A stretch of 64,000 nucleotides of DNA, from the NCBI RefSeq assembly GCF_001039355.2, contig NW_019774058.1, positions 539,817-603,816 of the forward strand, read 5' to 3'. This DNA is from Lingula anatina (taxonomy: Eukaryota; Brachiopoda; Lingulata; Lingulida; Lingulidae). The translations under genes and the position numbers were made by a program. The notes beneath the pieces are model-generated. The model was not told the DNA's origin, did no database searches, and was given only the letters and a program-made list of their open reading frames with translations. Positions 11,101 to 22,998 of the stretch are shown here, in pieces (positions within the stretch are counted from its first letter, which is position 1; each line of letters opens with the position of its first letter).

Positions 11101-14100
11101 CGTCCCTATCAGTTGCCTTGTAGCGAACATGATATTTAACTAACCTCACGGTTCCTAGTAGTGATGATGTCTAGCATGGTTAAGATACGCAGGTGGTGCT
11201 ATATATTTTAGACTGATTCCCTTTATATGTACTTACCTTTCTCAATTTCTCCTTCTTCAGGAAGTTCATCAGTCTCGAGAAAATGTGCTGTTTGAGTGTA
11301 CCCTGCTTCGCTTGCAATCTGGGCAGCAGTTTTTCCATGTCTGTCAACCTCTGCCTTGTTGACACCGCATTCTCGAACCAGGAATTTCACCAGGGCAAAA
11401 TCGCCATTTTGGGCCGCTAAACCGAGCGGGAATTCGCCTTTGTCATTTTTGGTTACAAATTCTACTCCGTTCTCTTTAAGCAGCCTGACGACTTCCTCTC
11501 CTTGGTTGTTCTTGGTCACCAGAGTCCCCGCAGTTTCCCCGTCGGGGAGCTTCGTGAGGTCTATACCTTGGAGGGAAAAAATGGCTTTTAATTCATTAAT
11601 ATTCCCGTGGCGCAAAGCTTCATGGTACCGACGCTGTCCAACACGGCGGATGTATTTCTCCATGTCTGTGTTTCCCAGGTCCTTAGCCTCCTTCACCAAA
11701 GTGGTGGCGTTGAACCTGTGAAAAAGGGAGGCTCCGTGGGACAACAGATAGTGCACAAGTCGAAGGTTTCCCGATTGAACAGCGATTCTTGTGGCTGTGT
11801 TGCCATTGTAGGTCAATTCGTCTATGTCGGCCCCTTCGCGATGCAGTCTCATAACGGCCTCAACATCTCCTTGTCTTGCTGCTTCCCTGACTTGTTTGTT
11901 CTTAATTTTTTGTTTAAGATATTCGGCTATATCAAAAGACCGTTTCTCTTGTGCAAATGTCACCATGGATTTTCCATCAGGAAATCTCCAACCAGGGTCA
12001 GCCCCATAACTAACCAAGTGCTTCACCATTTCTAAATTTCCTTGATCCACGGCCCGAGCGATGTTCGACCATGTATCGCCGTCTGCCGTCTCTGGTGCTG
12101 CACCACGTTGCAACAACACCAGGCAATCTTCAGCTTTGTTTTGCTCTACAGCAGTCTTCAACCAAACGCCTAAACGACCGACGATATATGTCTCAAGGCG
12201 AGTAAAACCCCTTTCTTTTGCGTAATCTAGCGGCGACTTCTGGTTTTGATCAGTGACACATAGGGTACGCAAATTGGTTTGATCACACTCAACTAGGTAA
12301 TTCAGTATTTCAGGTTTGTCCTGTCTTTGGCAAAGGATCCCGACCAGCCCAAGAGGCATCGTGTCCGAGCACAGGTTAATGTTGCCACCGACCTTATGTA
12401 GAGTCTGCACTCTTTCTAAGCTCTCACTTTCTACTGCCTTAATAAGTTGACCGTTCACAAGTATCCGAACCAACTGATCAGAGCAATAAAGGCACATATT
12501 GCATTGGCCTATCTTTACAGTTTTCATGTTTGGGTCAGTCTGTCGATTAGCTTCTTGTCTAAACTTTTCGGCAGACAATCTCGCTTCATCCATTGCTGTG
12601 CGTCCCCTCTTGTTTCGGTATCTAATGTCAGCACCGTCTGCAACGGCCAAGGCTGCGTTGTTGTAATCTCCTCGTCTGGCTGCTTCCATTAGCTTTTCAT
12701 TCAGCGTTGTACCAAGCAGCCCTCCGCCAACTTTTCGGAATCCAGGTTCAAGTGGAATCATGGGCAAAGTTATGATCCGTGTCTCTGGAACAGCGACAGG
12801 AGGACATACATCTACTGAATCAGAGGGCTTAGAATTGCCTCTCTCTGTTTTTCCATGAAGAGAGTGACCGTAGTCCAGCTCATTTAGGGCGTTGATGATG
12901 TCATCCTGATTGCTTCGTCCAGCCTCGTCTAGCGCTGACTTTCCTTCCACGTTTCGCATGTTTTCGTCTGCACCAAGTTTCAACAGGAAGCGTAAAATTG
13001 GGACATGACCGCCAATAGCCGAATATATAAGAGGTGTGTTGCCATGGTTGCACTGCCTGTGGATGTCAGCGCCGAATAGATGAAGTAGTTGGACCATTTG
13101 GAAGTTACCTCTTTCTATGGCAAAGGAAAGTGGCGGTTTCCCCCCTCTCTCATCGCCCTTATTGATATCAGCTTTCATTTCACATAAGAGCTTCAGTATG
13201 TCAACGTTTTCTAAAAGAATATATTAACGTTGTATCAGACATTTTTGTTCTTTTAAAAAGTGCCTTTTGCACAGTAGCCTTCACATGTTTTAAGGTTCCA
13301 GGTTGAACTAATACGATTAATTAATCAAAAGACACAGGACAGTTTATCAATTATGGGAGTGCAAAAAGCTTATGCCAAGGCCATGTATTAACAGAAACGT
13401 GACAACGTGACAATTTGGGAGAAATAGTAATGAAAACCGTTAAATATATATGTGTATGATGTTTTATACTACTGCATCTTTACCGCGGTCCACAGCAAGA
13501 TGCAGCGGAGTCCAACCATTCATTACGTTCCTATGGTCGTCGCTGTGGTAACAAAAATTAATGTCAGCCCCAACCAGAAGAGATTCTTTCAAATTATCTT
13601 CTTTCCCCTGGTCTACCGATCTCCACAGTCGTGCGTTGGCTTCGGTTTTGATCACGGCACAAACTTCTTCGGATGCATTGTGACCTTAAATAAATTGCGG
13701 TCGCCATATACATTAGAGCTACAGTGAGTCACCATATTAAGCTACAATGAATTACCATAATGGGCTATAACGAGTCCCATAAAAGCTATATTTTATAGGC
13801 CTGTACCACAGAAATTGACCAGAAAATAGGGGGAGCCAACGTTAAACTATCCACGAGACAAAATACCACATTAGCGATTCTAAATTGATGTACCCAAAGG
13901 CAAACTTTTTCTGGCAAAAAGCACTTCCAGGTAACCCAAAAGCATCGCGTATTGCAAATAGCGATATCTCATAGAGGCTACAATTTATTATGTGGGGCGA
14001 GTTATGGAATCGAGACGCTGCACAAAGGGCGTGTACGTGTACTGTTGAATAGCAATTTCAGTAATGAAATGAAAGTAAATGAAAAGTAAGAGATAACAGC

Positions 14101-17100
14101 AGCGAACTCTGTACTTCTGAGTGTCAAATAAAATCATAAAAATCGGCATTTAAATACATTTGGGTTGAAGAACATTTATGATATGGAAATTCCCAATTGA
14201 CATACATGAACCCTACCCCAGAACTGTACTGTACACAAAATATATGTTGAAAAGTATTTGTTACCTCCGTCAAGGAGGTTGTTTTCAACCCTGTTTGTTT
14301 GTCTGTTTGTCTGTCATCAACATCACTCTAAATGTTATGGACTGATTTTGATGGAATTTTCGGGGTAGGTCAGAAGTGGGCCAAGGAACACATGATTAGT
14401 GTTTGGTGGTGATCCAGATCAATAAACAATCAATAATCAAAAAAACAATCATCAACATTACTCCAATAGTTATGGGCCGGTTTTGATGAAATTTTCGGGG
14501 TAGGTCAGAAGTGGGCCACGGAACACATGATTAGTGTTTGGTGGTGATCCAGATTAATAATCAATCAATAATAAAAAAACAATCATCAACATTACTCCAA
14601 TAGTTATGGACCGATTTTGATGAAATTTTCAGGGTAGGCCAGGAGTGGGCCACGGAACAGATGATAAGTGTTTGGTGGTGATCCGGATCAAAAATCAATC
14701 AATAATCAATAATAATATACAAAATGCTGCCTTGGCGGAGGTCTGCGCTCTCGGAGTGCTTTTCTGGTTATCTTTTAAGTTAACATTACCTTTGGCAAAG
14801 TCTAACAGACTCCACTTCTGTCTTTTCATGTCTGCTCCGTGCTGAAGAAGCATCTTCAACACGTCCGGTCTCTTTATGGCAAGTTCCACCGGTCCTTCGC
14901 CACTGTGGTTCTGCAGGTTAATGTTAGCGCTGTAGGAGGTAACGAGTGTAGTTACAATATCCACGGAGCAGTTGCAAATGATGGTTAAGCACAGCAAACT
15001 GTTACCTGTAAGAGAAAGTGTTTTACATGGAAGCATATGAAGGTGCGTGTACAGAGTGTTCGATCGATGGAAAAACGTGCACTTATATTATTGTTACTTC
15101 TGTAAATTGAATTCACGAAGATCACTTATCACACATATGACAGTGACTTTAAAAGTACACTGATCACCATACAGATTTGGTTGTCCAAATAGAACTAGGT
15201 TTGAAGTACCTCACACTCAGGTTAGAAAAACATGGACAGATAAAATGTTGCAAAAATGTGGCTCTGTGTACTTGAACTCGAGTATAATATAGTTTATTCG
15301 ATAGGAATGCGGTGTAAGGGGAAGCCACGCCCAAGTCCAATTGAAACTTAATGCCCGAAAGTAATCGACATTGGCCCCATTAGGTTCCAAGTGTGACGGT
15401 CGGGCATGGGTGGGGGTTTGGCTTCATACTGCCGCACATTGTTACAGATACGCAACTCAAATGCAAGTCCAATCCCAAACAAACTCATTCATAATGGTCC
15501 GGACACATGTGGGAGCTGGGTCGGTATGCCAGTTCAACAGACTTACCTTTCTTATCAGCAGCATTAACATTGAAACCTTGAGGACAGCTTTCTTGTAGGT
15601 CAGCCACTGTGAGGGTCATGCCACTATCCATGACTGCTTGTCTTATACGTTTGTTGGTTATGGCATTCTTGAGGATAGTTTCAATCTGAGCATTTCTGGA
15701 AGATATAGGCTATGCAACGCTTTTAATATTACAATACTAAATACTTCTTTTGGACTTCCTTATAAGAAGCTTGGAAATAATCCCATAAATATTTACCGTC
15801 AAGGACTACTCAGATGAATGACTTATAACGAGTTGAAAAAAGTTGAGTATATAGAGATGTAACGTAAAAAATATAAATGCACGTGTACCTGGTCTCGGAA
15901 TGTATGCAGATTCCAATTGCCGTTTGTCCTCTGGCATTCTGAATTTCTGGATCTGCACCCTGAATGACATTGTAACATGTGTTCAACATTATAAATAACA
16001 ATACCAAATTTGATATGTTGCAAATCTTTTTTGAAAACGCATTTAATAACTTATTAAACAGGGTACGATGTTTTCCGCTTTGCTGCAATGGCATTTACCT
16101 CGTTCACAAGCAATTTTACAAGTTCGGTTTTCTTTCCTAACACTGCATGCATTAGAGGCGTGCGTTTGTCTTGTTCTTCGTCCCGGACGTCGACGTCAAC
16201 ACCAAATACTCTAAAATTAAGCATATTAGCTAGTGTTATCAAGAGATATATATGTAGTGGTCGCCTTGTATGGAATATTGTGAAGGCAGGGGCGCTATTA
16301 TAAAAGTTAAAGTTCGTTGGTGATAGGTTGCTCGGGATCTGTGCATAACCTGTCATTAACGACAAAGGTTTCCCATCTTTATATGAGAAAAACTTGTCTT
16401 ATCATAAGCTTTGGAAAAAAAAACTTAAACTACGAAGAACGACAAAATAAACAGAAAAGGGACGATATGTTATAACACATAACCAAACAATTTTAGGCAA
16501 AATAACGTCCACACGAACTTTATCAGTCTTGTGACCGCGCCCAAGTCCAATTGTCCGTTCCGAGACGCCCGGATGAGAGCTCGCCCCATGGCATGGCGAA
16601 TGGCGTCGGCAACTTTAGGATTTCCAGCGTCTTTAGCGACTGTGTGTAGACCCACCTGCCCCGTTGCCAAGGAAGTTATGACCTGTGCAAGAAAACAATG
16701 TTTGTGTCGTACTGAAAGTAAGCGCTACCAGATGATTTTCCTGAGATAAATGAACGTGCACAAGATCATTTTTGTCATAAAATTGTTTGCATCATAAATG
16801 TGATAAATGTGATGGACACAAATGCTAATTCGTGATATTCAGATAGTATATCTATAACAAAAATGATAAAAGTACCTTTTTTACAATAAAAAAGAATACA
16901 AAAATGCGTACAAAAATTAAATTAGAATTCGCAACTGCTAGCAAATTACACTAATATACAATTCAGGTATAACGGACAGTCAATAATTTTGATAATGAAT
17001 TTACTTCTGCATTCCTTGGGTCTTCTCTCAGCAAATATTCCTCGATGTTATTTCTGTCTCCTGGTAGTGTTGCCGCCAATTCAAGAAGGCCCATCTTCAA

Positions 17101-18928
17101 ACCACTTACTGTTGGTTTACCAACTTGGTGTATGTCACCTCCTGGAAAATGTATGTCAACGTACGTATTACAGCTGTAAGCGTTTTTTTCCTGCAATTGG
17201 TTATCAATCGACCACATGGGTTCAATATTGGTTACGTCGTGTGTCCTACGTGGGTACAAGATTGGCCTAACGCTCTACGTAGCTTCAGGTGAGTTTGGTG
17301 AGTTCTTCGTTGGTACAAAAATGTTTATGGCCATCGTTTCTACATGCGGACACGACGTGGAGGTGAATGGAAATGATGGACATAGAGAAAATCAGTAATT
17401 CTAAAACACGGTAAGATAGCATTTTATCTTTATGCATTTAGGACAGAGAATACTTTTAGAAATAATAAGAGCATGATATTAATGGTGAAATATCGTGCTT
17501 AATTTGCAGTCAATTTGTTTTGAAAGATATGCTGCATTGACCGCAAGCTCGACAAACAGCGTCAAGGAAAAAGAATTCCCGGGAGGCTATTAATCGTTGT
17601 CATGTGTAACTTTGCATGTATGCAATCTATTATGCCTATATCTAAGTATTTATGGGTGTTTTATGGTATGTACTGCAATTATAACGATCTTTTAAAGTCT
17701 TTGTGAAAACCAGGAAGTAGTTCGCAACTGACAACTGAACCGTACCGATCCACGACTGCTGTGCAAAGATGTATCTTTTTTTATATTGTGACAATTTTTA
17801 GATGTTTATATATCCATCTGACATGAAATTCCACACAAATGATCACACTAATACAACTATTACACAAATGCCATTTCCACAAGTATTCTCTGCTCAAAAT
17901 GCGTAAAGAAGAAATGTTATCTTAGGCCTACCATGTTGTTGGAAAAACTGCCTTTTATCCGAGTCTACGTCTTTACTCCCGTTCACCTCCTGCTAAAAAT
18001 TACCATACAGCTTTGCGTCTTACACTACTTGACGTCGTATGACATCACACTTCCGACACAGTTCTGGTCTCCTCCGGTACCCTTTATTTAACTTAGGCTA
18101 TTTAGAATTATTGATCGCGTAACAATGTACTTTCATTATTCCAACTTCGGTTTGAACTAATAGCCAAAAGATTGACTGCAGCCTAAGATACATACTACCT
18201 AATACCCATTCCGATTTTACTTACCTGCTTTGTGTAACTTTTCCAGTTGCTCTAAGTTTCCGTTTTTAACAGCCTCGACGATCTGCTCATCCATCGCTCC
18301 TTCCAGGAGGCGTATTATCTTGTCGTACTCTTGAACCAAGTTGGTCATGGTTGTACTCAAATACTTGTCTCGCATTTGCATAGCAGCCTGGAGAGGACTT
18401 CCTTGCAGGTTATACTTACGTGGAGGTGACATATCTGTTAGGTCTGCTTTACCTTGGTTCAGCACCTGTTGAACCCTGAACGGCTGTCGAGCTATTGCTG
18501 CCCACAGCGCTGAAACATTTGATATGGCAATTAACAACATTAAATGCATAAGATTTACTTATTATTGTTATAAGATCGCAGAAATAAATAATAATATTAC
18601 AATAATAATAAAATTAAAACTTTGATTGATGGTCGTAAAAAACTTTTATAAAATGTAAGAGGCTATATTCATTCCAACCCAAAATAATAAAAACAGTTTC
18701 ATTATAGATATCTCTGGAGCTGGCATTCAACATTTTAGCGTAAGTAATACCGTTCAGATTGTACATCTTACGTCGATAGTATAGTTTTCATTGCCGCGCT
18801 ATATGCATTACTTTCATAAGCAAAGTTTATAACCTACGTATGAGGAAGTCTTGTAGATATGAGATACAAGATATATATATATATATGAGTAAACAAATGT
18901 TGATAAACCTACACGCAAACATTTTGAG

Positions 18929-18967
<39 letters not shown>

Positions 18968-19011
18968 TGTCGTATACAAGTACCTTCATTTTGCGACGGA
19001 CTGTTTCCCAT
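5147..19011 (-). CDS. Ankyrin-repeat / coiled-coil protein, copy 1 (22 coding exons, 1853 aa)
   Basis: Exons in transcript order: 19011-18984, 18509-18225, 17141-17005, 16682-16519, 16210-16099, 15959-15889, 15695-15547, 15005-14790, 13684-13484, 13210-11237, 10886-10674, 10387-10251, 10121-9891, 9566-9405, 9140-9039, 8802-8616, 8317-8079, 7867-7627, 7480-7296, 6980-6792, 5765-5550, 5269-5147. Every junction is AG/GT and in phase, and the sum is 5562 nt including TAG. Residues 1-9 carry MGNSPS, a myristoylation-type start. Residues ~10-1112 hold many ankyrin units (e.g. TPLHLAVDRG, TPLIYSAIGGH..ILRFLLKLGAD). Residues ~1113-1616 are helical, lysine/glutamate-rich and unrecognised. Residues ~1617-1853 are predicted coiled coil. 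There is no signal peptide or membrane segment. It is probably a membrane-tethered cytosolic scaffold (inferred). The last exon is truncated relative to copy 2, and the exon 4 donor is weak (GTTCGT). Confidence 0.88.
5799..6561. repeat. ~760-bp near-perfect fold-back (hairpin) repeat in intron 21 of copy 1
   Basis: The left end, CCGGTGTCATATGAAAATCT, and the reverse complement of the right end, CCGGTGTACCATGAAAATCT, pair. Pairing continues inward through CACAAAACTTTATTAATCTT / CACAAAACTTAATAAATCTT, TGTAGTATGCA and GAAAATTAAAAATGTGT to near the centre (about 6180), with small indels. The matching intron of copy 2 (26705..27017) has no such element. Transcribed, it would form a dsRNA stem of up to ~350 bp. 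No coding capacity is seen, so it is a non-autonomous fold-back element. Confidence 0.75.
11237..13210 (-). CDS. Exon 10 of ankyrin gene copy 1: 1974-nt exon carrying most ankyrin repeats
   Basis: This is the largest exon, covering residues ~455-1112. The acceptor TTTTAG precedes AAAACGTTGAC and the donor is GTAAGT at 11236-11231. Ankyrin signatures in order include PPLSFAIERGNFQMVQLLHL, TPLIYSAIGGHVPILRFLLK, a spacer rich in proline (VCPPVAVPETR), EAARRGDYNNAALAVADGAD, SPLDYAKERGF, NIARAVDQGNLEMVKHLVSY, EAARQGDVEAVMRLHREGAD, ATRIAVQSGNLRLVHYLLSH and FPLGLAAQNGDFALVKFLVR, ending in acidic DELPEEGEIEKG. It matches copy 2 exon 10 with no indels and roughly 50 substitutions over ~650 residues (counted by eye). 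That pattern suggests both copies have been kept in frame. Confidence 0.9.
14263..14764. repeat. Interspersed CCTCCGTCAAGGAGG...CTTGGCGGAG repeat with three internal ~115-bp tandem units
   Basis: It begins TTACCTCCGTCAAGGAGG, passes through GTTTGTCTG runs and ends CTTGGCGGAGGTCTGCGCTC then TCGGAGTGCTTTT. Inside, a unit with TTTTGATG.AATTTTCGGGGT, GTCAGAAGTGGGCCA and GTGTTTGGTGGTGATCC repeats three times with drift. A shorter relative sits at 28673..28994 in a different intron of copy 2, so it is dispersed rather than duplicated with the gene. The ends are partly complementary (CCTCC/GGAGG). I do not assign it to a named family. Confidence 0.75.
18932..18962. repeat. (GA)n/(CT)n microsatellite beside the exon 1 donor of copy 1
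   Basis: The GA run on the plus strand is a CT run in the minus-strand pre-mRNA, about 21 nt downstream of the exon 1 donor (18983). The counterpart at 44288..44311 in copy 2 is shorter. A contig of copy 2 stops at exactly this repeat (n at 39375). Confidence 0.9.
18984..19011 (-). CDS. Exon 1 of copy 1: 28-nt exon encoding an N-myristoylation-type start
   Basis: The exon encodes nine complete codons, MGNSPSQNE, plus one base. Gly2 with Asn3, Ser4, Pro5 and Ser6 fits the consensus for N-myristoyltransferase (Gly2, small residue at position 6). An in-frame TAA lies three codons upstream of the ATG, so this ATG is the start. The 5' UTR part of the exon (19012..19048) begins after a TTTCAG acceptor, so at least one upstream noncoding exon is expected. 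Confidence 0.82.
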
Positions 19012-19048
19012 GGCAACTTATCTGAGTGGGCAACCTCAGTCTGCTGCT
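19012..19048 (-). other. 5' UTR portion of exon 1, copy 1
   Basis: There are 37 nt between a TTTCAG acceptor (plus-strand CTG at 19049-19051) and the ATG. The paralogue has the same length (44360..44396) and the same acceptor. Conserved donor-like sites farther upstream (AG/GTAAGG near 21530, AG/GTAAAT near 21737, GTAAGTATAC near 22440 and their unit 2 equivalents) are candidate 5' UTR exon ends, but I cannot tell which are used. Confidence 0.55.
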
Positions 19049-19517
19049 CTGAAACGAACGAACATATGTGCATATAATCGAAGCTTTCCCAAGTAAGAAA
19101 GGCCTGCTTTGCTGTGATATTTTAAGGTCCCAATGCCAAGTTACATACTTCAGTGGCAAATGACGTTCATAGTACCATGTATTGATTACTTCATTGTGTA
19201 CTATGCCAGGCTTATAAAAACACGTATTGAGCTTTTACTCCTCTAAATTCATTGATCTCCCCAAATGCAGGCATTTATTGTCGTTGAAGTGTACAAAACT
19301 GTAACTAAAAACTCATACCTACATATTTTAACCGCACAAACTAAAAATAATGACCCTGATATAGGTCTGTGCTGTACGGTAAGAAGTCTTAGTTACGATG
19401 GAACAATTCTTTGGAACTTCACATAAAAGCTGGCAGACTGTTGGAGAAAAATCAGCCGACCACAGCAATTAAGAAAAGTATGACTATTAAGTAGACCAAA
19501 ACTGCGAATGATTAATG

Positions 19518-20400
19518 TGCATTCTAAATATTTTTACCCATTCTTGTGGCCGGCTCGAATGTTTTTGTCATGCAAAAACTTTCGAAGTGCATTCCAAGAG
19601 GAAATTTATCGAATGGCATTTGAACAGTATTTTAACTGTACTATGACTGCATTCTAAATATTCTCACGGCATTCCAACAGCATTCGAAACACTATGATCA
19701 ATTACCATTCCTGTGGTGTTATTTATACACTCTGGGCATCGTGTTACATTCTAAACATGTTAGAAAGTAATTTTAATTTAAAAGTATTTTAGGTATTTCA
19801 GCTGTATTATGTTTGAATTCTTTATATTTCAAACCATCATTGGCAGCCATACCGGGAACAGTTGACTGCATTTGAGTTTGCTTCATATATCATTCGAGGC
19901 ATCTTCTTACATACTTCTGCCTGTATTCGGCCAGCAGTCAAACCACACTCGTACGGCATTTGAATCTCATTCGGAATATTCTGACTGCAATTAGGAATTC
20001 CCTCCCGATTATGGCACGAATTTTTCAATTTATTCATTCTTGCTGGTTCTACCTTGATTCCTGCTGGTTCCGAATAAGTGCGACGGGGGCCTTAAGTCGC
20101 ATACCAGTTCAAATATCCCTCGAATGTGATCAGAATGTTTTGAATGTTGTCGGAATGCCGTGAAAATATAAAGAATGCAGTCACAGTGCTGTTAGAATAC
20201 TATTCAAATGGCATTTGATAATTTTCCACTTGGAATGCGCTTCGAAAGTTTTTAACATTCAGGACGACCATAAGAATGGGTAAAACTATTTGAAATGCAC
20301 TCAGAATTTTTCGAATGCTCTTTGAATATCCAGGAATGCACAAAGAATTGTCTTTCCGACGGCATTCTTGTTCATTCTGCCTCTAGTGTGACGGGGGTAT
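19518..20400. repeat. Fold-back element with ~180-bp arms, only in unit 1
   Basis: The left arm (19518..~19690) contains GTGCATTCTAAATATTTTT, CTTTCGAAGTGCATTCCAAG and CACGGCATTCCAACA. Each recurs in reverse complement in the right arm (~20125..20300). The outer right part ends with GTGTGACGGGGGTATTA, and GCGACGGGGGCCTTAAG lies at the inner edge, suggesting nested or compound termini. Unit 2 shows uninterrupted sequence after the shared AATGTGCAT. The frequent GAATGC/GCATTC motif gives the region a low-complexity look. Confidence 0.7.
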
Positions 20401-21207
20401 TAGCATGCATTACATGAAAATGAATTTTCTTTTTCTGCTTGCAAATGAAAATATTTTACTAATTCTAACTCCTGCTTCCCTTTCAAAGACCAACGTTTTT
20501 TGGAGTTGTTTTTTGTGTACAACATATACACGCTGTCTGTCTACCTATCCGATTTAAGCATGTAGCAGCTACCTCATGGCAGGAATAAACATGGCTGCTT
20601 GCTAGCATATGGACTGAAAATGTCAACATAAGTTTTGAGTAGATATCAAGACCAACCGTAACACAAGCTGATTTTCAAATACATCTCAACTTATATTCAT
20701 GTCTTTTCAACCATGTATAACTAGCTTGTCTTAGGCAGGAGCTTTATCCTCAACTTATTGTGAGATTTTTCTTTCAATCAGCACTACTTGTAAGAATAAA
20801 GCAATCAAAATATTGATCTCAAACAATGATAGGCCACTTATTGTCTTTCCTTTTTTACACTGGCACCTTCCGTACCCAATTACAAAATTGCACAATTGTC
20901 ACTATAATAGATGTGTAACATTTTACGTCAGAACTTCCCTAAAACACACATGAATATTTGACAATGTCATTGTGGCATTAATTTTCTATATTTCAAATTA
21001 AAAAATATTGTTTTCGGTGGATCAAGACCCTAACTTTGATTTAGTATCAATCTTTTCATTCATTCACAATTTATTTTTCATGTACAAAGGTGGGCACTTT
21101 TACCCTCTTATCTGCACTCATCCTTTTATTTGGGGAACAATTTTCATTTAATGCATACGATTCAGAAGAACAAATTACTTTCAGTAATCGGCCCGTTTGA
21201 ACACAAA

Positions 21208-21355
21208 GGCCGCATTAAGTTAACAGTGAACCATCCAACTAGTCAGAGGGTCAAATATGGCGACCCACTAAAAAGCTTGCTGTCTAATCCACTAATCGAC
21301 ATTAATAGATTCCCATGGGGAAGTATTCAAGTAGGTGAGCCATGTTTGACCCTTA
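21208..21355. mobile_element. 175-bp-family MITE, truncated copy in unit 1
   Basis: It starts GGCCGCATTAAGTTAACAGT and contains the family core GGGTCAAATATGGCGACCCA and AAAAAGCTTGC. The right terminus is lost in a deletion that fuses it to TTATCGACGACCCACAC. The same insertion, intact, is at 45695 in unit 2, so it predates the tandem duplication. Confidence 0.7.
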
Positions 21356-22823
21356 TCGACGACCCACACATAACCCTCCATGAGCACGTAATTTTCGTGT
21401 TTACGTTAACGTAAACATTCATCTATCTTTAAGCAATTACCTTAGCACGTGCATGTACAAACATACTAGCAAATTGATAAGCACGCACGTACACGTCCGT
21501 TCGCGCCCTTTGCTTGCCACATCCTTACCTGAAGTCACATAATGCCTGCGAGCTTGATGTATTCATGCGTACTATTTGTGCTTTTTTGTTGATCCCTTTT
21601 GTTAACAGACGCCCATATTGATTCTTATAACTACGCAGTTTGAAATGAAAGTAACCGTTTATACGGCGGCCATACTTTACACATTCATTTTCAAATTCCT
21701 TGTGCCAGTACTGCCTATTAAAGAAGGGCATCTATTTACCTGTCAAAACTAACGTGTGAATGAGAAGTTGGGGTACTAGCAGGAATAGATGTGTATGTGG
21801 CCTTTCACATCACTTAATTCTCATTTGCAATTGATCAGTAAGAAACAGAAAATGTGGATACTGATTTTTCCCGAGAAAAGTCTGGTTTACGGTCCGTCAG
21901 CGTAATCAGTTATCCATGCAATGGAAAAATATACATTTCAGGTGCTTATTTATTTATCTTGGACCAAAGTCAACTTAAAGTTTGGCCTAAAAGTTCTTTT
22001 CTTAACAGGCCACGGCTGTAATTTGAAATGTGGAAGAGGTCGCTCTATAAATGGGAGGAACCCATAGCCAGAGGAGGGGAATGTAGAAAAACCTGTGACG
22101 TTTGTCAATCTTATTGGTAAATATTAAAAATAATGACATTAACGGTAAACAGATATTATGGTTGAAACAAATGCTGGGGAGCAGTTCAGAAAAACAAAAA
22201 ATCCGAGGACTGTTATCAGTGGAACGTGCATCTTTAAAGCGACTGGTCAATAAGCCTGGTCTTACCGGCGCGTTGTCATTAAGTTAAAAATTACTTTTTA
22301 AGTTAAGAATACACTTTCCATTACAAAATTGCTGTATACTAATCCAATCAAGCATTTAACAGACAGTACCACAGAAGCGAGTTAAATGCTAGGAAATAAT
22401 ACCTATCAGGTACATGTTGTACGTACAGGTAAGCCGTATACTTACTGAATGGAGTATTAGCTGCGTCACTACACAGCGTCTCCCTGGCCCAAAATGACCT
22501 CGAAATATTGATTTAAAGCTTTTAATAGCATAATAGGCGAGATCACATCATATTTATATAATCGTTGTTTGGTATTAACCCCCAATTTCACGTCACAGGG
22601 ACAAATTAGGACATAATTACTGATGACTACCCGGGCAGATGACACGGAAGTGATTGAAGGGGACCCCTGGTTATCTGACTGTCATAGGAGTGCATATATT
22701 TGCCGTTCTAATAAAAGATCTTTAAGCGATTTGGGGATGAAATGTAATGAAATCGTATATGTATTGCTTACTTATTGGTGAGCCAAAGCGTAAATTAATA
22801 TATACTGATCTTGCTGCCACTTA

Positions 22824-22998
22824 GGTCCCATTCAGGATAGGGGACTAAGTAATCCGAGGGTCAAATATGGCCGACCCACTTGAATACTTCTCGCGGGATA
22901 TCTAATTCTGTATCTATTAGAGGATTAGACGGCAAGCTTTGTAGTGGGTGGCCATATTTGACCCTGGGACTAGTAAGTCCGCTATTCTGAATGCGGCC
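22824..22998. mobile_element. 175-bp MITE of the GGCCGCATTCAGAA family
   Basis: It has terminal inverted repeats (left GGTCCCATTCAGGATAG, right in reverse complement GGCCGCATTCAGAATAGCGG) and inner inverted GGTCAAATATGGC / GCCATATTTGACC. The length of 175 bp matches the copies at 26310 and 45695. TTA precedes it, but the right side is not an obvious TTA, so the target duplication here is uncertain. Confidence 0.72.

Noticed and set aside
11296-12035. Plus-strand open frames of 141-142 codons across ankyrin exon 10 (also at 32080..32574)
   Set aside because: They are antisense shadows of the long minus-strand coding exon and have no independent domain or splice support.
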